Positions 49,401 to 61,261 of a DNA stretch of 64,000 nucleotides are shown one piece after another; position 1 is the first letter of the stretch, and every line of letters starts with the position of its first letter. Position numbers and translations under genes: made by a program. The notes beneath the pieces were generated by a model. The model was given only the letters and a program-made list of their open reading frames with translations. It did not search any database and was not told the origin of the DNA. This stretch comes from Pomacea canaliculata (lineage: Eukaryota; Mollusca; Gastropoda; Architaenioglossa; Ampullariidae): the NCBI RefSeq assembly GCF_003073045.1, contig NC_037597.1, forward strand, positions 1,488,190-1,552,189, read 5' to 3'.

Positions 49401-52400
49401 AACCCTTAATCACATGGATTCCATTCGTCTGGGCTACGATATCCTTTGAAATTTGTGTGAAGTTTTGACACCTTCTCTAAATGCTTAAAAAAAAAAAAGG
49501 CAAGAATATTGGCAAGTTAGACTTAATGATAAATTCTGCTGTTCTGAATCTTCTGCTCAAACTTTGGGTTTCAGACAAGTTATAATCATGTCTAAGTTAT
49601 AATCATGTCTAAAATGTAGTTGTGAGATAGTTTTTGAAAGCTGTTATGCTTTGTAACACAAATTTATTTGGCAGAAAGAATTCAGAATTTCACTATTTTT
49701 AAGCCATTTTCCTTTCTTTTCTTTTTAGAAACAACAGACTTTAGAAAAGCCAAAGATAAACACCACCATTACATTTGAGGTCCTGAAATATCAAAAGGTC
49801 CATCTGTATTGTTCTCAGAACTAAGTTGCTCATTTCAGGTGATTTCTAGACATGCTTTACTTGTCCTTGACTGTATTCACATGCTAAGGTGTACCACATC
49901 GAGCAGGGAGACAAGCAGAGTGAGGGATCACCTTCACCCCCTCCACTACCCCTTCATCCACCTCCACCCTTGCCGTCAAAGGCAGTGTCTTCTGTGGAGA
50001 TGGAGGTAGAGGGGACGGAAGTACCAGCTTGGGTCAATTGGCACACCAGTCAGATGGCAGAATGCCAGGTGAGACTCATTCTCCTACTACAGTCATTCTT
50101 TCACCTGCCAGATGTGCACAGAAAGATCTCTTGAGTCAATTGGTTTTGCTTTAGTGAGCATCTAACAGAGCATCATTTTATTTAAAAACAAACTCTTGTC
50201 ATCATATTGTCATTTGTTTCAGTTTTTTGGCTGTCATTTCTATGCCCTTACCACTTACAAGAATTCACAATAAAAAACAACAAACAACTGCATGTAATTA
50301 GCTTTGTAACTGTTTTAGTGATTTTATATGGAGTTATTCATGTACTTCGTCAGATAGAAGGCATTTCTAAAGAGTGAAAAAAATCAGAGAAGCCATTTAA
50401 AAAAATAAGATTAACATCTTCTTTGACAACATAGCACAATCCTTGCAAGTGAGTGTGCTGGCATGCATGTCAAGCTGCTTGTCTTTAAAGTCATATTTTG
50501 CATGAAACTGCTTAGCCAAAATTTTATCAGTCTTAAAGCGTTTAGTAGTTGGCCATGCTATGTAAAACTGATCTGGCTTTGCATGTTTTCACAAATTTTT
50601 AAGTATAATTCAGAAGAGATCTGTTCAGAAATGTAGCTTTGGGAAAGATTTATTAAAACAAAATTTGAGTACAGTAAATGTTCTAGTTGGGAACTAATTA
50701 GCTTCAAATTGAAGTTGGGGGAAATGTCAGAATATAGCACCTTATGGGCAGTGGTGCATGCTCTCCAAACAACGAAAGTGTTTGCTATATGCTTTTATGT
50801 CTATCATGAGAATGCTAGTGTTTATCTTGATGTGCCAGTTGATGTTTAAAGTGGCATGCATTGTTTTTACCACGGAAAGCTGCAATACTGTGGATACTAC
50901 CCTGGTACCAGCCGTATATGGTACCCAACACTGGTAGGTATTGTGGTCATATTAATAATCATCCTCTTCCTCTTGGATTGTTCTTGGTGTTTTGTGAATG
51001 GTGGCCTTGTCTCATGCACTTCTGGAGAAAAGTTAATTAGTATTATGATAAAGAAGAAAAGAGCTCTGATGACATTGCTCAAAGAGGTTGTGTATCCATC
51101 TTACAGAATTGTTTTTTTTCTTTCCTATTTATTTTATTCTTTTCTTTCTCTCTATTTTAGAGAACAGAGTTTCTGTCTGAGATGTCTGCAATCAGTTTGT
51201 ATAATCAACAAATCAACTCTATTTCCTTGTGTGTATATATATATGTGTGTGTATGTTGGGTAGAAGGGTGTATGTGAGTAAAAGCACTGTTGCAAGAGAA
51301 AAATGGTTTGATTAAGCATGGAGAAAGCAAAAGAAAAAGCACTTCATCTAGTATATTTTCTTGTAGAAGGAAGCATGCCCATGATTTTATCAGCTAGCTA
51401 CCTGTATATAGTAGTGTCTGCCACCAATCAAAGATACAGTATAAAATGATGTCTTTAAGAAGCTGTGCTTGGCATATTATTATTATCAGAACCCCCTTCT
51501 TTGAGTAGCTCTTAAGGTTTAGTCCATATTTAAATATACTGGCAAAGCAGTTTTGTTAAGATGTGAAGCAGACATGTAATAATGCATGAACATGATCCTA
51601 GGCATGGTGTCTCCTCACCTAGTGGGAAACTCTTCTTACAATACAGCACAGGCAGCTGCTTATTACCGTCTTGTGTCTGTACCATGTATGCAAGGTTCAC
51701 AAAAGTTAGCTGCTCTTGTAATTAGAAAACAGAAATTATGAATCAGAGAGGATCATCAAATTAAATTGAAGTTCAAGCATCATCAGATTTAAGTTTTGAC
51801 GAAAAATTATAGACAAGTATTGCATGACAAAGCTGTGAAGCAGGTTCTCCTAGAGAATTAAATACATGTACCTCATTCTGCTCTATTAAATTGCTAACCT
51901 GAGTGCAATGAAACAGTCCCACAATCTGAGTAAATGACTCCTGTAGGTTTCTGGGATACAAACCTTCAAACATAAACATTAAGACATGATGCTTGGACAA
52001 GCTAAAACCTGTTTCCTTGATGTTGCTTATATAGGATAGCTGCCATGGCAACACATAACATGTGCTTCCAGCTCTTGCACTGGCTGTCTTTCTGAGGTGT
52101 TTACACTAGTCCTTTTACACACTGAAAAGTTCAGTAAAGCATGCTTAAAATACAGTAACACAACAATTTTTATACCAGACTAATGACAACATTAACCTCT
52201 CATCAATTTTATTTTGTGTTTGAATCAAATTGTATTCATAAAATATCCACCTGAATGTTATGTGCAAGGATTTACTTCTCATCCCAACTTTTCATGGAGA
52301 TTTTATTTTTATTCTGTTTTTAACAGTTCTATTTGATGTCTATAAAGTGCTGGAGTTAAAATCAATGTCTTTTATATTTATTTCTTTTGGTGTGTCAGTT

Positions 52401-55400
52401 TAGGTCAAGGTAACTTTCATTGTTATTTTTTTAAATGAGTATGTAGCATTATGAACCCCAAAACCACAGAGTGAAGAAGGCATACATGGTTTGCAATATC
52501 ATTAGCTTTTCATGAAGCATGTAAATAAATACCAATTCACCAATTCTGAAGGCATTCAGGTAAAATGCTTGATAATAATGGTACATGTATAATGCAGTGC
52601 AACACTTGGACCTGTGTAAAATATTGTAATTTTTTTAATATCAATGCAACTTTATTGATTCTCAGGGGCAATTCAAAACAGTGCTCGTACTAGCAATAGT
52701 TTATATATATACATGATATAAAAAGAGATCTTACATTAATTTCATTTTTAAGTATTATTAAAATTATAATAAGTGTTTTACTTTCTTAAGATATATGTTT
52801 CTTTTAGATAAATGTAGCAACTAAGCCTTCATTATTTCTGTGTTAATATTTATACTCTGAGTTTCATGTCATATATATGTCACATCTCAGAAAATCAAAT
52901 ATTTTGCAGGCTAGTTTTTTTTCTCCTTTAATAGATTTTGTGTTGTGGTGTAACTTTTAACATCTGAATAAATCTTGTCTCTATATCATAAGAAGTGATC
53001 ATTTTAAAATGATTAGTTAGAAGTGATAATCATCAAAAGTATTTTTATTTCAGGGATGTATTGCAGAACAGAAGATTGAGCACACATGCACGGCAGGCCA
53101 TACTCATCACTCCAAACTGCAGGAGCATGGACAGGGTGCCTGTGTGATGGCATCAGACTCACACTGTGCCATAGAACCTGAAGCTGGTCACAACCCAGAG
53201 CAAGATCTTGAGGGACTCAAGCCACGGCTAGGCAGGAACACATGGCCTCGGAAGAAAGTGCGTCAGTACACTCACGTGGTGTCAGTATTTGACGAGGACT
53301 TAGATACCCAGGGTCAGCCTGTGACTACAAGTGGCAGTAACACTTACTTTGTGTCAGCGGATGATTCAGTCACACCAGCGTGTGGCAGTAGAGGCATGGA
53401 CAGTCATTCCTTTGATGCTGGCAGTATACAGCGAATACCTCGTAACAGCAGGCTACCTCTGCCTCCAGGTTAGTATTTGAAAATTGGCCTTATATTCCAA
53501 CAGTAATAACTCTGAGTACAGTGAAATGAGAAATGAGATGCAATAAGAGTTTGTACTGATAAAATTGTTTAGCGTTTGTTTGGCAAGAGTGAGCGAGAGT
53601 GTGTGCATGTTGTGTGTGTGTGGATAAAATTGAATGTTCCTTAGAACCTTTGTAAGTGCCTTCATAGTTCAGGGTTTAGAAGTATACGGTATCCTCTCCA
53701 GTAAACATCTGTTAGTTAATTCCATCTCTAAATATCTTTTTTTACGTTGCTACTATTCAGTCAATTACCTGCTTTGTGTTGATAATGCATGCACAGATGT
53801 ATGTGATTGTTGTGAATATCTACTTAGCCTTGTTTCTCCATATCTTTCAAATTACTCTGTATATACCAGGGTTTATTTAAATACAGAAGCCTGGCAGCTT
53901 TTAGTGCCTTTGAAAAATAAGGTTTTCTTTATATTGTGTATTCCAGGTCATGCTCAATGTGTAAATTCATCCATGTCTAAGTTGCCCTATTTCAGGGCTT
54001 GCATTCATGGCTATTGGCAATTTACTCACAGATGAAATTGTCCTAATTGAGAAGGGGACTTGCAGGTTAAATAAACCCAAGAAACTCCCAGTTCATGAAC
54101 CATTGAAGAGGACGCTTCATAACTGAGAAGCATAGCAGGAATTCCTCAAAAGGATGCGACTACATACGTTGCCTATTTTGGGGCCATTGGTGAAGCTCTG
54201 CAGCCTACAATTAAAAGAAAAGTTAACAAAAATGAAAAGCAAAAGAAGGGTGTAAAAACATGAAATGATGTTCCTTGAGCAAGTATTAGATGATAGTTAA
54301 AATAAAGAGCATAAATCTTAATCCATTTTACCGATGGTGTCTGATGAAATCAATTTCTTCCTTTCAGAGGTTATTGGTCAGACAGGAACCAGCAGGTCGA
54401 GTGCTTGTTACCTCCCTTAGCCTTTGGTGTCCGTTTATGTTGAGTCGTTGTCTCCCTTTAGTCTTCAGTCGATCCGCCTTATTCCCGAGTGGCATTCTCC
54501 TCTGTCTTCGTGAAAAGCCACGGACAGAAACAGTACAGTGTAGACCACATTCACACTGAAAACACACACAAAGTTTAAGCACTCATTCTTCTTCGAAAAA
54601 GCTACCTCTTCTCCTGTCTGCGTAGACAGCTATGTATGAACGGGTCTCGCCTGGCGAGGTAAGTGCTTCTACGGTAGCCGACGGATCTCTACACTGGCTG
54701 ATGTCACGGGGCCTGAGAAACGAGGCCAGGGTGACATGAGAACCTCCAGTCTGACATGAGAACCTGTAGTGCTCCGGCACAGTCGTGGGCGTGTGGTGCC
54801 GTGCTTCTGTTGCTGGCTGTGGGACGAGTAGATCAGACCACTCACCGCATTGAACTCCTCCCCGTGTTTGTTGGACTTCGATCGGTGGCTGCCAGCGACT
54901 GGGCAGTTAGCCAGTAGATTGCACGATAGAAAGAATCGATGCTTCACCAGCCATCGCAGAGCTTGGGTGCCAGTGATGAGAGGGAGTCAGCAATGACAAG
55001 TAGATGTGACTTGTTTCTGCGGTAAGTGGTGCGAACTGCAGTTGCTGGACGTGCGCGTTATCAGTTAGGTCACACTGCCCTCAAACAGCTTTTGGGGGAT
55101 TGTTATGCTATACAGTACATCATTGTGGCACATCTATGCAGCAATATAGCACTTAAATGTAATATGATTTGAGAAGGAAGCGATTTGATATAGGAGGGAA
55201 TTGTTCAGTTGCTGCGCTGATAGGTTGTCATTACTGCATCATCCAGGACCGAACTTCCAGCACGAGTGAAAATCGAGTCTACATCAGTGAATGAAAGGTT
55301 TTTTGGTGCAGCTTGTGAGTGATTGAGAACACCAGACTGGAGCGTTTACTTATTGTTATCACTTTCTTCGCCATCGTCAACATCGTCGTTATTGTCATCA

Positions 55401-58400
55401 TCGATGGGCGTATCACAGAAAATGCAGGGTTAGACAAGAAAATACAAAAATCACCCTTAGTGTTTTTATCATCGCTAGTCTGTGCAGCGAGTGCAGTCTA
55501 TCTTGGTCGTGGTGCAGCGCATTACAAATGCCCAATATTATTATTACTTCAAAGCTTCAGTCTCGATTTGAGGACGGTCCGGTGGTGCAACGGTTATAGC
55601 ACTTGTCACCAATACAGTGAGGGTTGGCTGTCCTGGGTTCACCTCTCATCCCAGCACTCTGTTCTTTTTTCTTCATGTAGCATCTGTTTACAGGGCTGGC
55701 TGCCTTGCCGTGATATAGCCTTAGTTGCTGACTCGGCGTAAAAGACACATCCACCACTTAGTCTCAATATGGATTTTCAGCCACTCACTGTGTGTCTGAT
55801 CAAAATACAACTTTTTTGGTGGTGGGGCGGGGGAAAAACTAGGGAGGCATGGGAAATGCGTGGATTGCATTGTGAGTAGATAAAAGCTGAAGCGAGGAAG
55901 GATATATTTACAGCAGTTGGACCGTGAGGCCGTGAGAACTTGTAACTTCTTATTTAGCTCGAGGATATGTGTGTGTGTGCATGAGGCTGTAGTTGTGTGC
56001 ATGGGTGCGTGTCCTATCTTAAAACACAATCTGTGCTTCAAACCTGGGAAATGCGCTTTTATTGCCCATTTGTACAGATGCATGTGTGTGTTTGACTAGT
56101 CAGCAGACTAGACCCGAATAAACTTGTTCTCAGGCGCTTATGTACGCTTCAAGGCAAATCACGAACTTGTATTACACATCCAGGTACATGATATCTGATA
56201 TCCTTTGGCGAAGGCAGTTTTCGTGTCGCTGCCCCTACAGTCTGGAATTCATCCCATCCTGGTCTGAGTAACCTTCCCACTTTGGTGTTGAAGCGAAGCC
56301 TCGCGTGTCACTAATGTACACTTCGTTTTGGACATTGAGTGGGGTTCTAGGATGCTCCTTGTTTTGTGGCTAGTGATATCAGTGGAGTGTACTAGCGCAG
56401 GTCTGTTATCTTTTAAGTGTAGCAATTCACGCCGTTTGTCCAACATTTGGCAGGAATATTCCTTTCGATGATGGGCCGTGTTTAGCAGGTGTGCACTGCT
56501 CTAGAGAACGCTTATTTTCTCCGATCTAAGATGTTACCGGTGTCTCAAAAAAAAAAAAAAAGAAAGAAAATAATCTACTCCGCAAAGACATTTCGACAGA
56601 AGCTGAGAACGTCTTCATTTGAGACGGTACCGTTGAAAGAGAGTGGAATAGGGAGCGAGAGAGGGGAGAGCAAAGGAGCAAGTCTTGTAGACACCACTTT
56701 TATTTACCCACTTATCAAGAAATATGTATGCTACCACTCTCATCCCTATATCTTTCATCATCTCTGCGATCACAGTCACCAGAATGAAGCTGGGTCCTGT
56801 TGTGTAAATGTTGGCAGTGGCCTACGAATCTCTGATGTTCATGATGCACTGAGGTGTTTGTTGGGGTGGTGCATAGATGCATGCCATTGTGCAGCATAAA
56901 AGAGGCAGATTTCCATAGTCTGGTGACCCTAAGGACAGTGAACTTATAGTGGTTCGGCGAGTCTAGGGCAGTGGTTTGTGAAAGGTGAAGCTCAACCCTC
57001 TCCTTATGTCTTTAGTGTAGGCTATAGTCAGTTGAACTGCCGCTTATATAAGGTTCCCATCACCCTCTCAGACAGGGAGTATGAAGAGAGAAGAGACAGA
57101 TGCAACAAACGTTTCAAAGAATGGTATTGCGAAAGCAGTGTGTTATCACTAAATTTTACTCGGTTACTTCCAGTGTCACTGAAAATTCGCATACAGTCTG
57201 CCAGCCACCAAGTACTGCCAAATACTGTGCACTGACACACACACACCGCAGTCGTTAAGACGCGCGTGCACTGACAGACAATCGATGCAAGCCACATGCA
57301 CTGAGCTGCAGATAGCGATTAGGTGGAAACAATGGCACTATGATGTCTTGCGGCCCTGGCAGAACAAACTGCATGTTCCTGGCCTCACAGGGTCGCAGTA
57401 CCCGCCTTCCCATGTATTCGACACACATTCTTTCCCCAAGTCCCGTAGACATAGCGTGAACTCGAATACCAGCGAAGCACAGCAGTGAGCCGCAATTAAG
57501 TGGGAGGTTGGCAAGGAATGCAGTTTGCTGTCCTTTCCCAGTCTCGGACCACCACTATGCTTCTCCCCTACACCCCTGTCTGCTGAGAGGAATGAGTCTA
57601 GCGCCTGACATCCCGTTGTTGAGATTCCAGACTCCCGTGCCTCGTCCCGCCACCCGAAGGTGGGGACAGGTAGCCGTTGCACACCACCACCCCACCCCTC
57701 TCATCATTCGGCTTACTGCAGTCCTGCACGCATCTTGCCAGATTGTCTGGAGCACCTCTCCATCCCCGGCCCAGAAAGGGTTGTCACTCAGCGACTTCTT
57801 GCTCTGCCTGGGTTCCCGCGCTTGTCTAGGTTCTTTACTGTTATTATTAGGATCCCTCCCCCTGCTTCTGAAGAGCAGCTGAACAAACCACAAGATTATA
57901 GAAAGTGGGGTGGGGGTTGGCGGGAATCCAGTTTCTTGGCTGTAGCCTGTACAAGCTGTAGTCCTGGGTTCATTTCTAGGTTTACTGGTGGTATCGACGC
58001 GGATACTAGTCGCAGGTTTGTAACAACCGCGTATTCATTGCAGTTGTATGGTGCACTCTCTTCTAATGTCTCCTGATTTCGAATGGCATGTCATTTCAGG
58101 ACAAGAAGGTTGAGGGGGACAGCAACTGGAAAGAGTAGCAAAATTGAAAATCAGTTGCCAGAAAGAAAATGCGCTTCAAGGCTTGTTTGTGGAACGGGAT
58201 GGACGTGTCCAAGTCACCAATAGTTTTCACTTTCGGTGCTTCGCATTCACAGATGTATTAGTGAATGGGTGTTCACAGGTGTACTAGTGTGATTTAACAG
58301 TTGTATTGGGTCAGTGAGTTCACACATGTTGTAGAGAGCTATAATAAAGCAACTTCTCTTTCTTCTGGCTGAAGTTTGCAATGGATTGAATGCAGGTTTG

Positions 58401-59223
58401 TAGCTCTATGTTGTGCAAGAGCCAGGGAAAGCAGTCGTGACTATAGGCTCGCAGTTGAGTGGAGAGATGTCATGATGCTGTCTGTGGTCACCATGATTAC
58501 TGGCCCTGGTAGACAGAAAATGTTAACGAGGAAATGTCATCGGTCGGGGAGAGGGGGGACTGGATATGTCAACCTTTTGTCGGCAGACCTATTTTAGTCA
58601 CATAAAATGTACGCGCGTGTTGCTGGGATTGTGTGCAAAGTAGGCCGCAGTACATGCAAAATATCACAGGAAGTCATGTGGTTGATGTGACTAATTAGCG
58701 TTTGTGGTCTGCTTCTCACAGTCTGCTTTGTGTGCGATAGTTTTGAAAAGATGCACAACTGGCTTATGAAAGTGTCGTGGAGTTACAGCACGGGACAGAC
58801 ATGCATTATGAGGAGGGGCGCAAACGCCTTCACGTGCAGTGCTGACATTTTAACAGTTAGCCTTTAGCAGTTAGCACGAACACACCTCCCACAACACACA
58901 CACACAATTTTAAGTACAGAGGCCGGAAAGAAGCCAGCTGCTTAATCTGTAACTACCAGCTTGATCCTAATAACCTCCTGCAGCATCCCTGGCGCTCGGC
59001 GTTGGCGGAAACAACCTGAAACTGTGAAGCCGGGTACTTAGCGCTAGGTTGCATTTTTGGTCGGCCTGCTACCAGCGGCTTACTTTGAAGAGGACTCCAG
59101 TCTTGTTATCCTGACAGCCTTTACCTTATTTTGCAGAGTTGGAGACGGTGAAGAAAGGGACACCACTGTACGGGCAGCCGGCCTGGTGGGGAGAGGACAC
59201 AGACTCCAGCGCGCGTGCAGCAG
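40077..59223 (+). CDS. CEP170-like FHA-domain protein, 5' part (gene continues past the window)
   Basis: CEP170 proteins bind centrosomes and microtubules. Coding exons are 40077-40205 (exon 1c), 41453-41578, 48004-48093, 49360-49438, 49881-50068, 53054-53468 and 59137-59223; 1114 nt or 371 aa are visible, ending in phase 1. Residues 56-142 form an FHA domain starting NWYLVDSHSSKFRLPKTM, with G76-R77, S86, H93 and N114-G115-T116 at the phosphopeptide-binding positions. The order of motifs matches human CEP170 (WFLV..., GRED, NGT...IPEQ..., LRFGYD). The segment GTPLYGQPAWWGED (residues 350-363) matches the conserved CEP170 GTPLYGQPSWWGDD. Between them is a variable, proline-rich, Ser/Thr-rich region. 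Most introns are GT-AG; the one after residue 141 is U12-type AT-AC. The N terminus carries about 50 more residues than human. Start choice: ATG with G at -3 and +4. Confidence 0.88.
41893..41952. repeat. (CACGCG/CACACG)n purine-pyrimidine repeat
   Basis: About 60 bp of CACGCG, CACACG and similar units, a strongly alternating purine-pyrimidine sequence able to form Z-DNA. Confidence 0.9.
42499..42680 (+). mobile_element. hAT-type MITE with intact 8-bp target-site duplication
   Basis: A 182-bp element with ends TAGTGTTGCCCAACC and (reverse complement of the right end) TAGGGGTGCCCAACC, matching at 13 of 15. The 8-bp flank ATCTAAAT is identical on both sides (42491-42498 and 42681-42688). TA(G)-type ends, 'CCCAACC' termini and 8-bp duplications fit hAT. 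An internal direct repeat 'acatgtaatc(c/t)ttagggcc' is present. It has no coding capacity. Confidence 0.82.
44602..44691 (+). other. Possible additional leader exon with a 27-codon upstream ORF
   Basis: An ATG at 44602 opens a 27-codon frame that stops at a TAG at 44683. It is followed at once by a near-perfect donor CAG|GTAAGT at 44691/44692. No acceptor or coding exon partner is obvious, so it would be a non-coding first exon, if real, that splices to 48004 and yields a product lacking the first half of the FHA domain. Chance is a strong alternative. Confidence 0.2.
46448..46479. repeat. (TTG)n microsatellite
   Basis: About ten uninterrupted TTG units. Confidence 0.95.
49439..49880 (+). 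other. U12-type AT-AC intron of the CEP170-like gene
   Basis: The intron starts ATATCCTTT, the exact U12 AT-AC donor consensus, right after codon base G of GGC-TAC-G. It ends at TATTCAC with TCCTTGAC at 49864-49871, a U12 branch site 9-10 nt before the AC end. Splicing there restores GAT and gives SIRLGYD-AKVYHIEQGD, which aligns with CEP170 LRFGYD-TNLFTVVQG. A conventional GT donor fails: the frame runs from GGC TAC into GAT ATC CTT TGA with no GT before the stop. Confidence 0.85.
50069..53053 (+). other. Intron 5 of the CEP170-like gene (3.0 kb)
   Basis: GT-AG intron, AT-rich, with no exon, named repeat or RNA gene recognised. The frames at 50856-51263 and 51773-52054 carry no domain. Confidence 0.6.
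53469..59136 (+). other. Intron 6 of the CEP170-like gene (5.7 kb)
   Basis: GT-AG intron (CCAG|GTTAGT to TTTTGCAG). It holds a short direct repeat 'tgacatgagaacct(c/g)(c/t)ag' at 54732-54770, a family B SINE at 55575-55757, and GC-richer sequence around 54400-55000 and 57240-57900 where frames overlap on several phases and strands (not called). No supported exon. Confidence 0.55.
55575..55757 (+). repeat. tRNA-derived SINE family B, near full-length copy
   Basis: A box TGGTGCAACGG, B box GGTTCACCTCTC, body 'ttcttcatgtagcatctgtt', then 'tacagggctggctgccttgc', 'cgtgatatagccttagttgc' and 'tgactcggcgtaaaagacac'. It is the best preserved copy in the window; 'cggcgtaaaa' is the 3' end seen in several molluscan SINEs. 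Confidence 0.82.
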
Positions 59224-59578
59224 GTAAAACATGAAAACCACCTGACTCGAGGCTCTATGGCCAATCATATTTTTCTTAATAATCTCAGATAGCGCTGTGA
59301 GCCACTCTCTCGCGGTCTTTCTTGGAAACTGTAATGTATGCTTCTGGTTGATGTGTATGCTTCTGGCTGTCCCTTCGGTGTTGCTTTTAGCGATAGACTG
59401 ATTTGGTAGTCTCTAGCGATTGTCTCAGTCATGTGGTAGGCATGTTTGTCGTGGTCAATCTCTAATGTTTGTCTCCGTCAGTCGAGTGTTAGGAGTGTTT
59501 GTATCCATCAGTCATTTTATTTTCTGTTATTGCAGCACATTCCTTGTGTTCAACTTGTGTTAACCGTAGCAATAGGAA

Positions 59579-59732
59579 GCGATCCATTAGCGCAACGGTT
59601 AGCGCCTGTCATCAATACTGTGAGGATTGGCTGGCCTGGGTTCAGATTTTATCGCGTGCACCTTGTTCTTTCTTTGCATGTGCTGGTTGCTTTGCCTTAG
59701 TTGCTGGTTCGGAGTAAAACACCAGTTCCTTC
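59579..59732 (+). repeat. tRNA-derived SINE family B copy
   Basis: A box TTAGCGCAACGG, B box GGTTCAGATTTT, body 'ttctttgcatgtgctggttg' and tail 'gctggttcggagtaaaacac' with 'cagttcct'. The body is shorter than in the 23.5 and 55.6 kb copies: the 'ctgtttacagggctggc' block is deleted. Confidence 0.78.
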
Positions 59733-60437
59733 CCACCCCTCCTCTCCTGTAGCAATGTCGGTGCAAACTAAGACCGAATGGTGCACGGGATGAGGAGTGG
59801 GGCTAAGCAAGTTTTATAACTACTTCGCTTAGTATTTTATGTGACTCGTTGGTAGAGTACTTAAACGATTCCTTTTGTGAACATTTTGATATAACTTCCT
59901 ACATATAATCTATGTAATTTTTAAACAATATGAAATGTAAACAGTTGGAAATTGTTGTCAGAATGAAATGGCACCCACTAGTGGTATCTGTTTTTTAAAG
60001 CTGCAGACTTTTGCTTGAAGGTGTGACAGCCATGGGAATGAGCGCTCTAGCAACAGTTGTCAGTGTTTGAAGTTTCTGGGTGCTGGTGAAGAGTGGAGCT
60101 CCCTTATTTTTATTAAAAGAGAGAATGTGTGTGTGCGTGGGCTCGTGTGTTTGTTAGCTCGCGTAAGGGACCTTGTGATAGAAATTTCCCTTTTGCTACC
60201 GTTGCCAAAGGAATGCTGTGGGCTTGGAGTGTCTGGTTAGGGAAGCTTGGCAATCAGCTTAATGCCTGCTTTGGTTTTCTCTGAAAATGGAGAGAGGAGT
60301 GCTGTGTTTGCGTCCTTGTGGCGGCATGGGGTAAAGGAGAGAGGTGAATATCTCGAGTAAGCTGCAGCCGAGCTAAGGGCTCGGTGTGTGTTTTAAGCTG
60401 GCTCACCACATCAACAAGAATCTCTTGCTTCCTCCAA

Positions 60438-60650
60438 TCATCGCTGGCCTCTTCTCGCAGCGTCTCTGGTAAAGTTGATGTGTATTGACGGAAACTCCAT
60501 TTTAGCTTTAGAAACCCAGCAGACTTGCATCAGCCGATCAGCAATCCCAATGACTTCGAAAGTTTTGCATTCTTCTTCCACTTTTTTGGCACTATTGTCA
60601 CCCATTTTGCCAAGCTCACTTACCGTTATAGCGGCTGTACCTACTTTCAT
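60438..60650 (-). other. Unrecognised 70-codon minus-strand ORF
   Basis: It begins MKVGTAAITVSELGKMGDNS and continues with VEEECKTFEVIGIADRLMQV and a basic C terminus (TRDAARRGQR). The residue balance looks more protein-like than neighbouring frames. It lies antisense in a CEP170-like intron, has no visible promoter or paired splice acceptor, and a donor-like GTAAGTGAG sits at codons 9-12. It matches no family I can name. It may be a retrocopy fragment or chance. Confidence 0.25.
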
Positions 60651-61261
60651 ATAATCGATTTTACTCTTCTAGTCTTTTAGTCTTCTATATTTTTTTATGT
60701 CTGACATTGGCTTAAGGTGTCTAAAAGCAGATTAGAAATAGTTTTGGTTCTGTCATGATCAACCATAGGAAGTGATGTTCATTTCATTGACTCTAACATT
60801 ACATTTTAACATCTTGTAACGGATTTCGTCGTATTTATCTAAGTTCATTGGACAGTCCATGACATTTTGCCGTCTTGAAAATGCTGCAGTGGTTACCTGA
60901 GAAAGCTGTTGCGATTCCTCAGTACAATACCACATGACGGGGGAACGATTTTGGAGACTGCGTGATGGGGAGGGGGAATCAGCAGAAAGAGGAAACTGCC
61001 ACCATCTGGAGTACCGATGCTAGTCTTGAGCCAGGGAAATATCTCACTGAATTATGGATGAATGTAGCATCATGAGAAGGAGAGCGGAAGCGATCATGGT
61101 GCGACGACGGAAGGTCGTGAACCTTGGTGTCTAGCATTCATTCCTTTCATTGTCTAATTATTTCCCATCGTGACTCCTTACCTTGAACAGAGTACATTCG
61201 ATTTCATACACGTTTACTCATCAGTCATTTATTTGTTCCCTTCACTGAAACTGATCTTTAG

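Noticed and set aside
49728-49800. Apparent GT-AG style acceptor (TTTCTTTTTAG) inside the U12 intron
   Set aside because: Joining it in the phase left by the exon ending at 49438 reaches a TGA within 20 codons, and it does not resemble the CEP170 sequence, whereas the AT-AC splice does.
53634-54035. 133-codon plus-strand frame in intron 6
   Set aside because: Hydrophobic and cysteine-rich at random, starts just after the intron donor, and no family is recognisable.
57508-58076. Overlapping frames of 112-138 codons on both strands (57.5-58.1 kb)
   Set aside because: Three frames are open at once across CpG/C-rich sequence, with no domain or splice-site logic. This is what reduced stop frequency in GC-rich DNA looks like.
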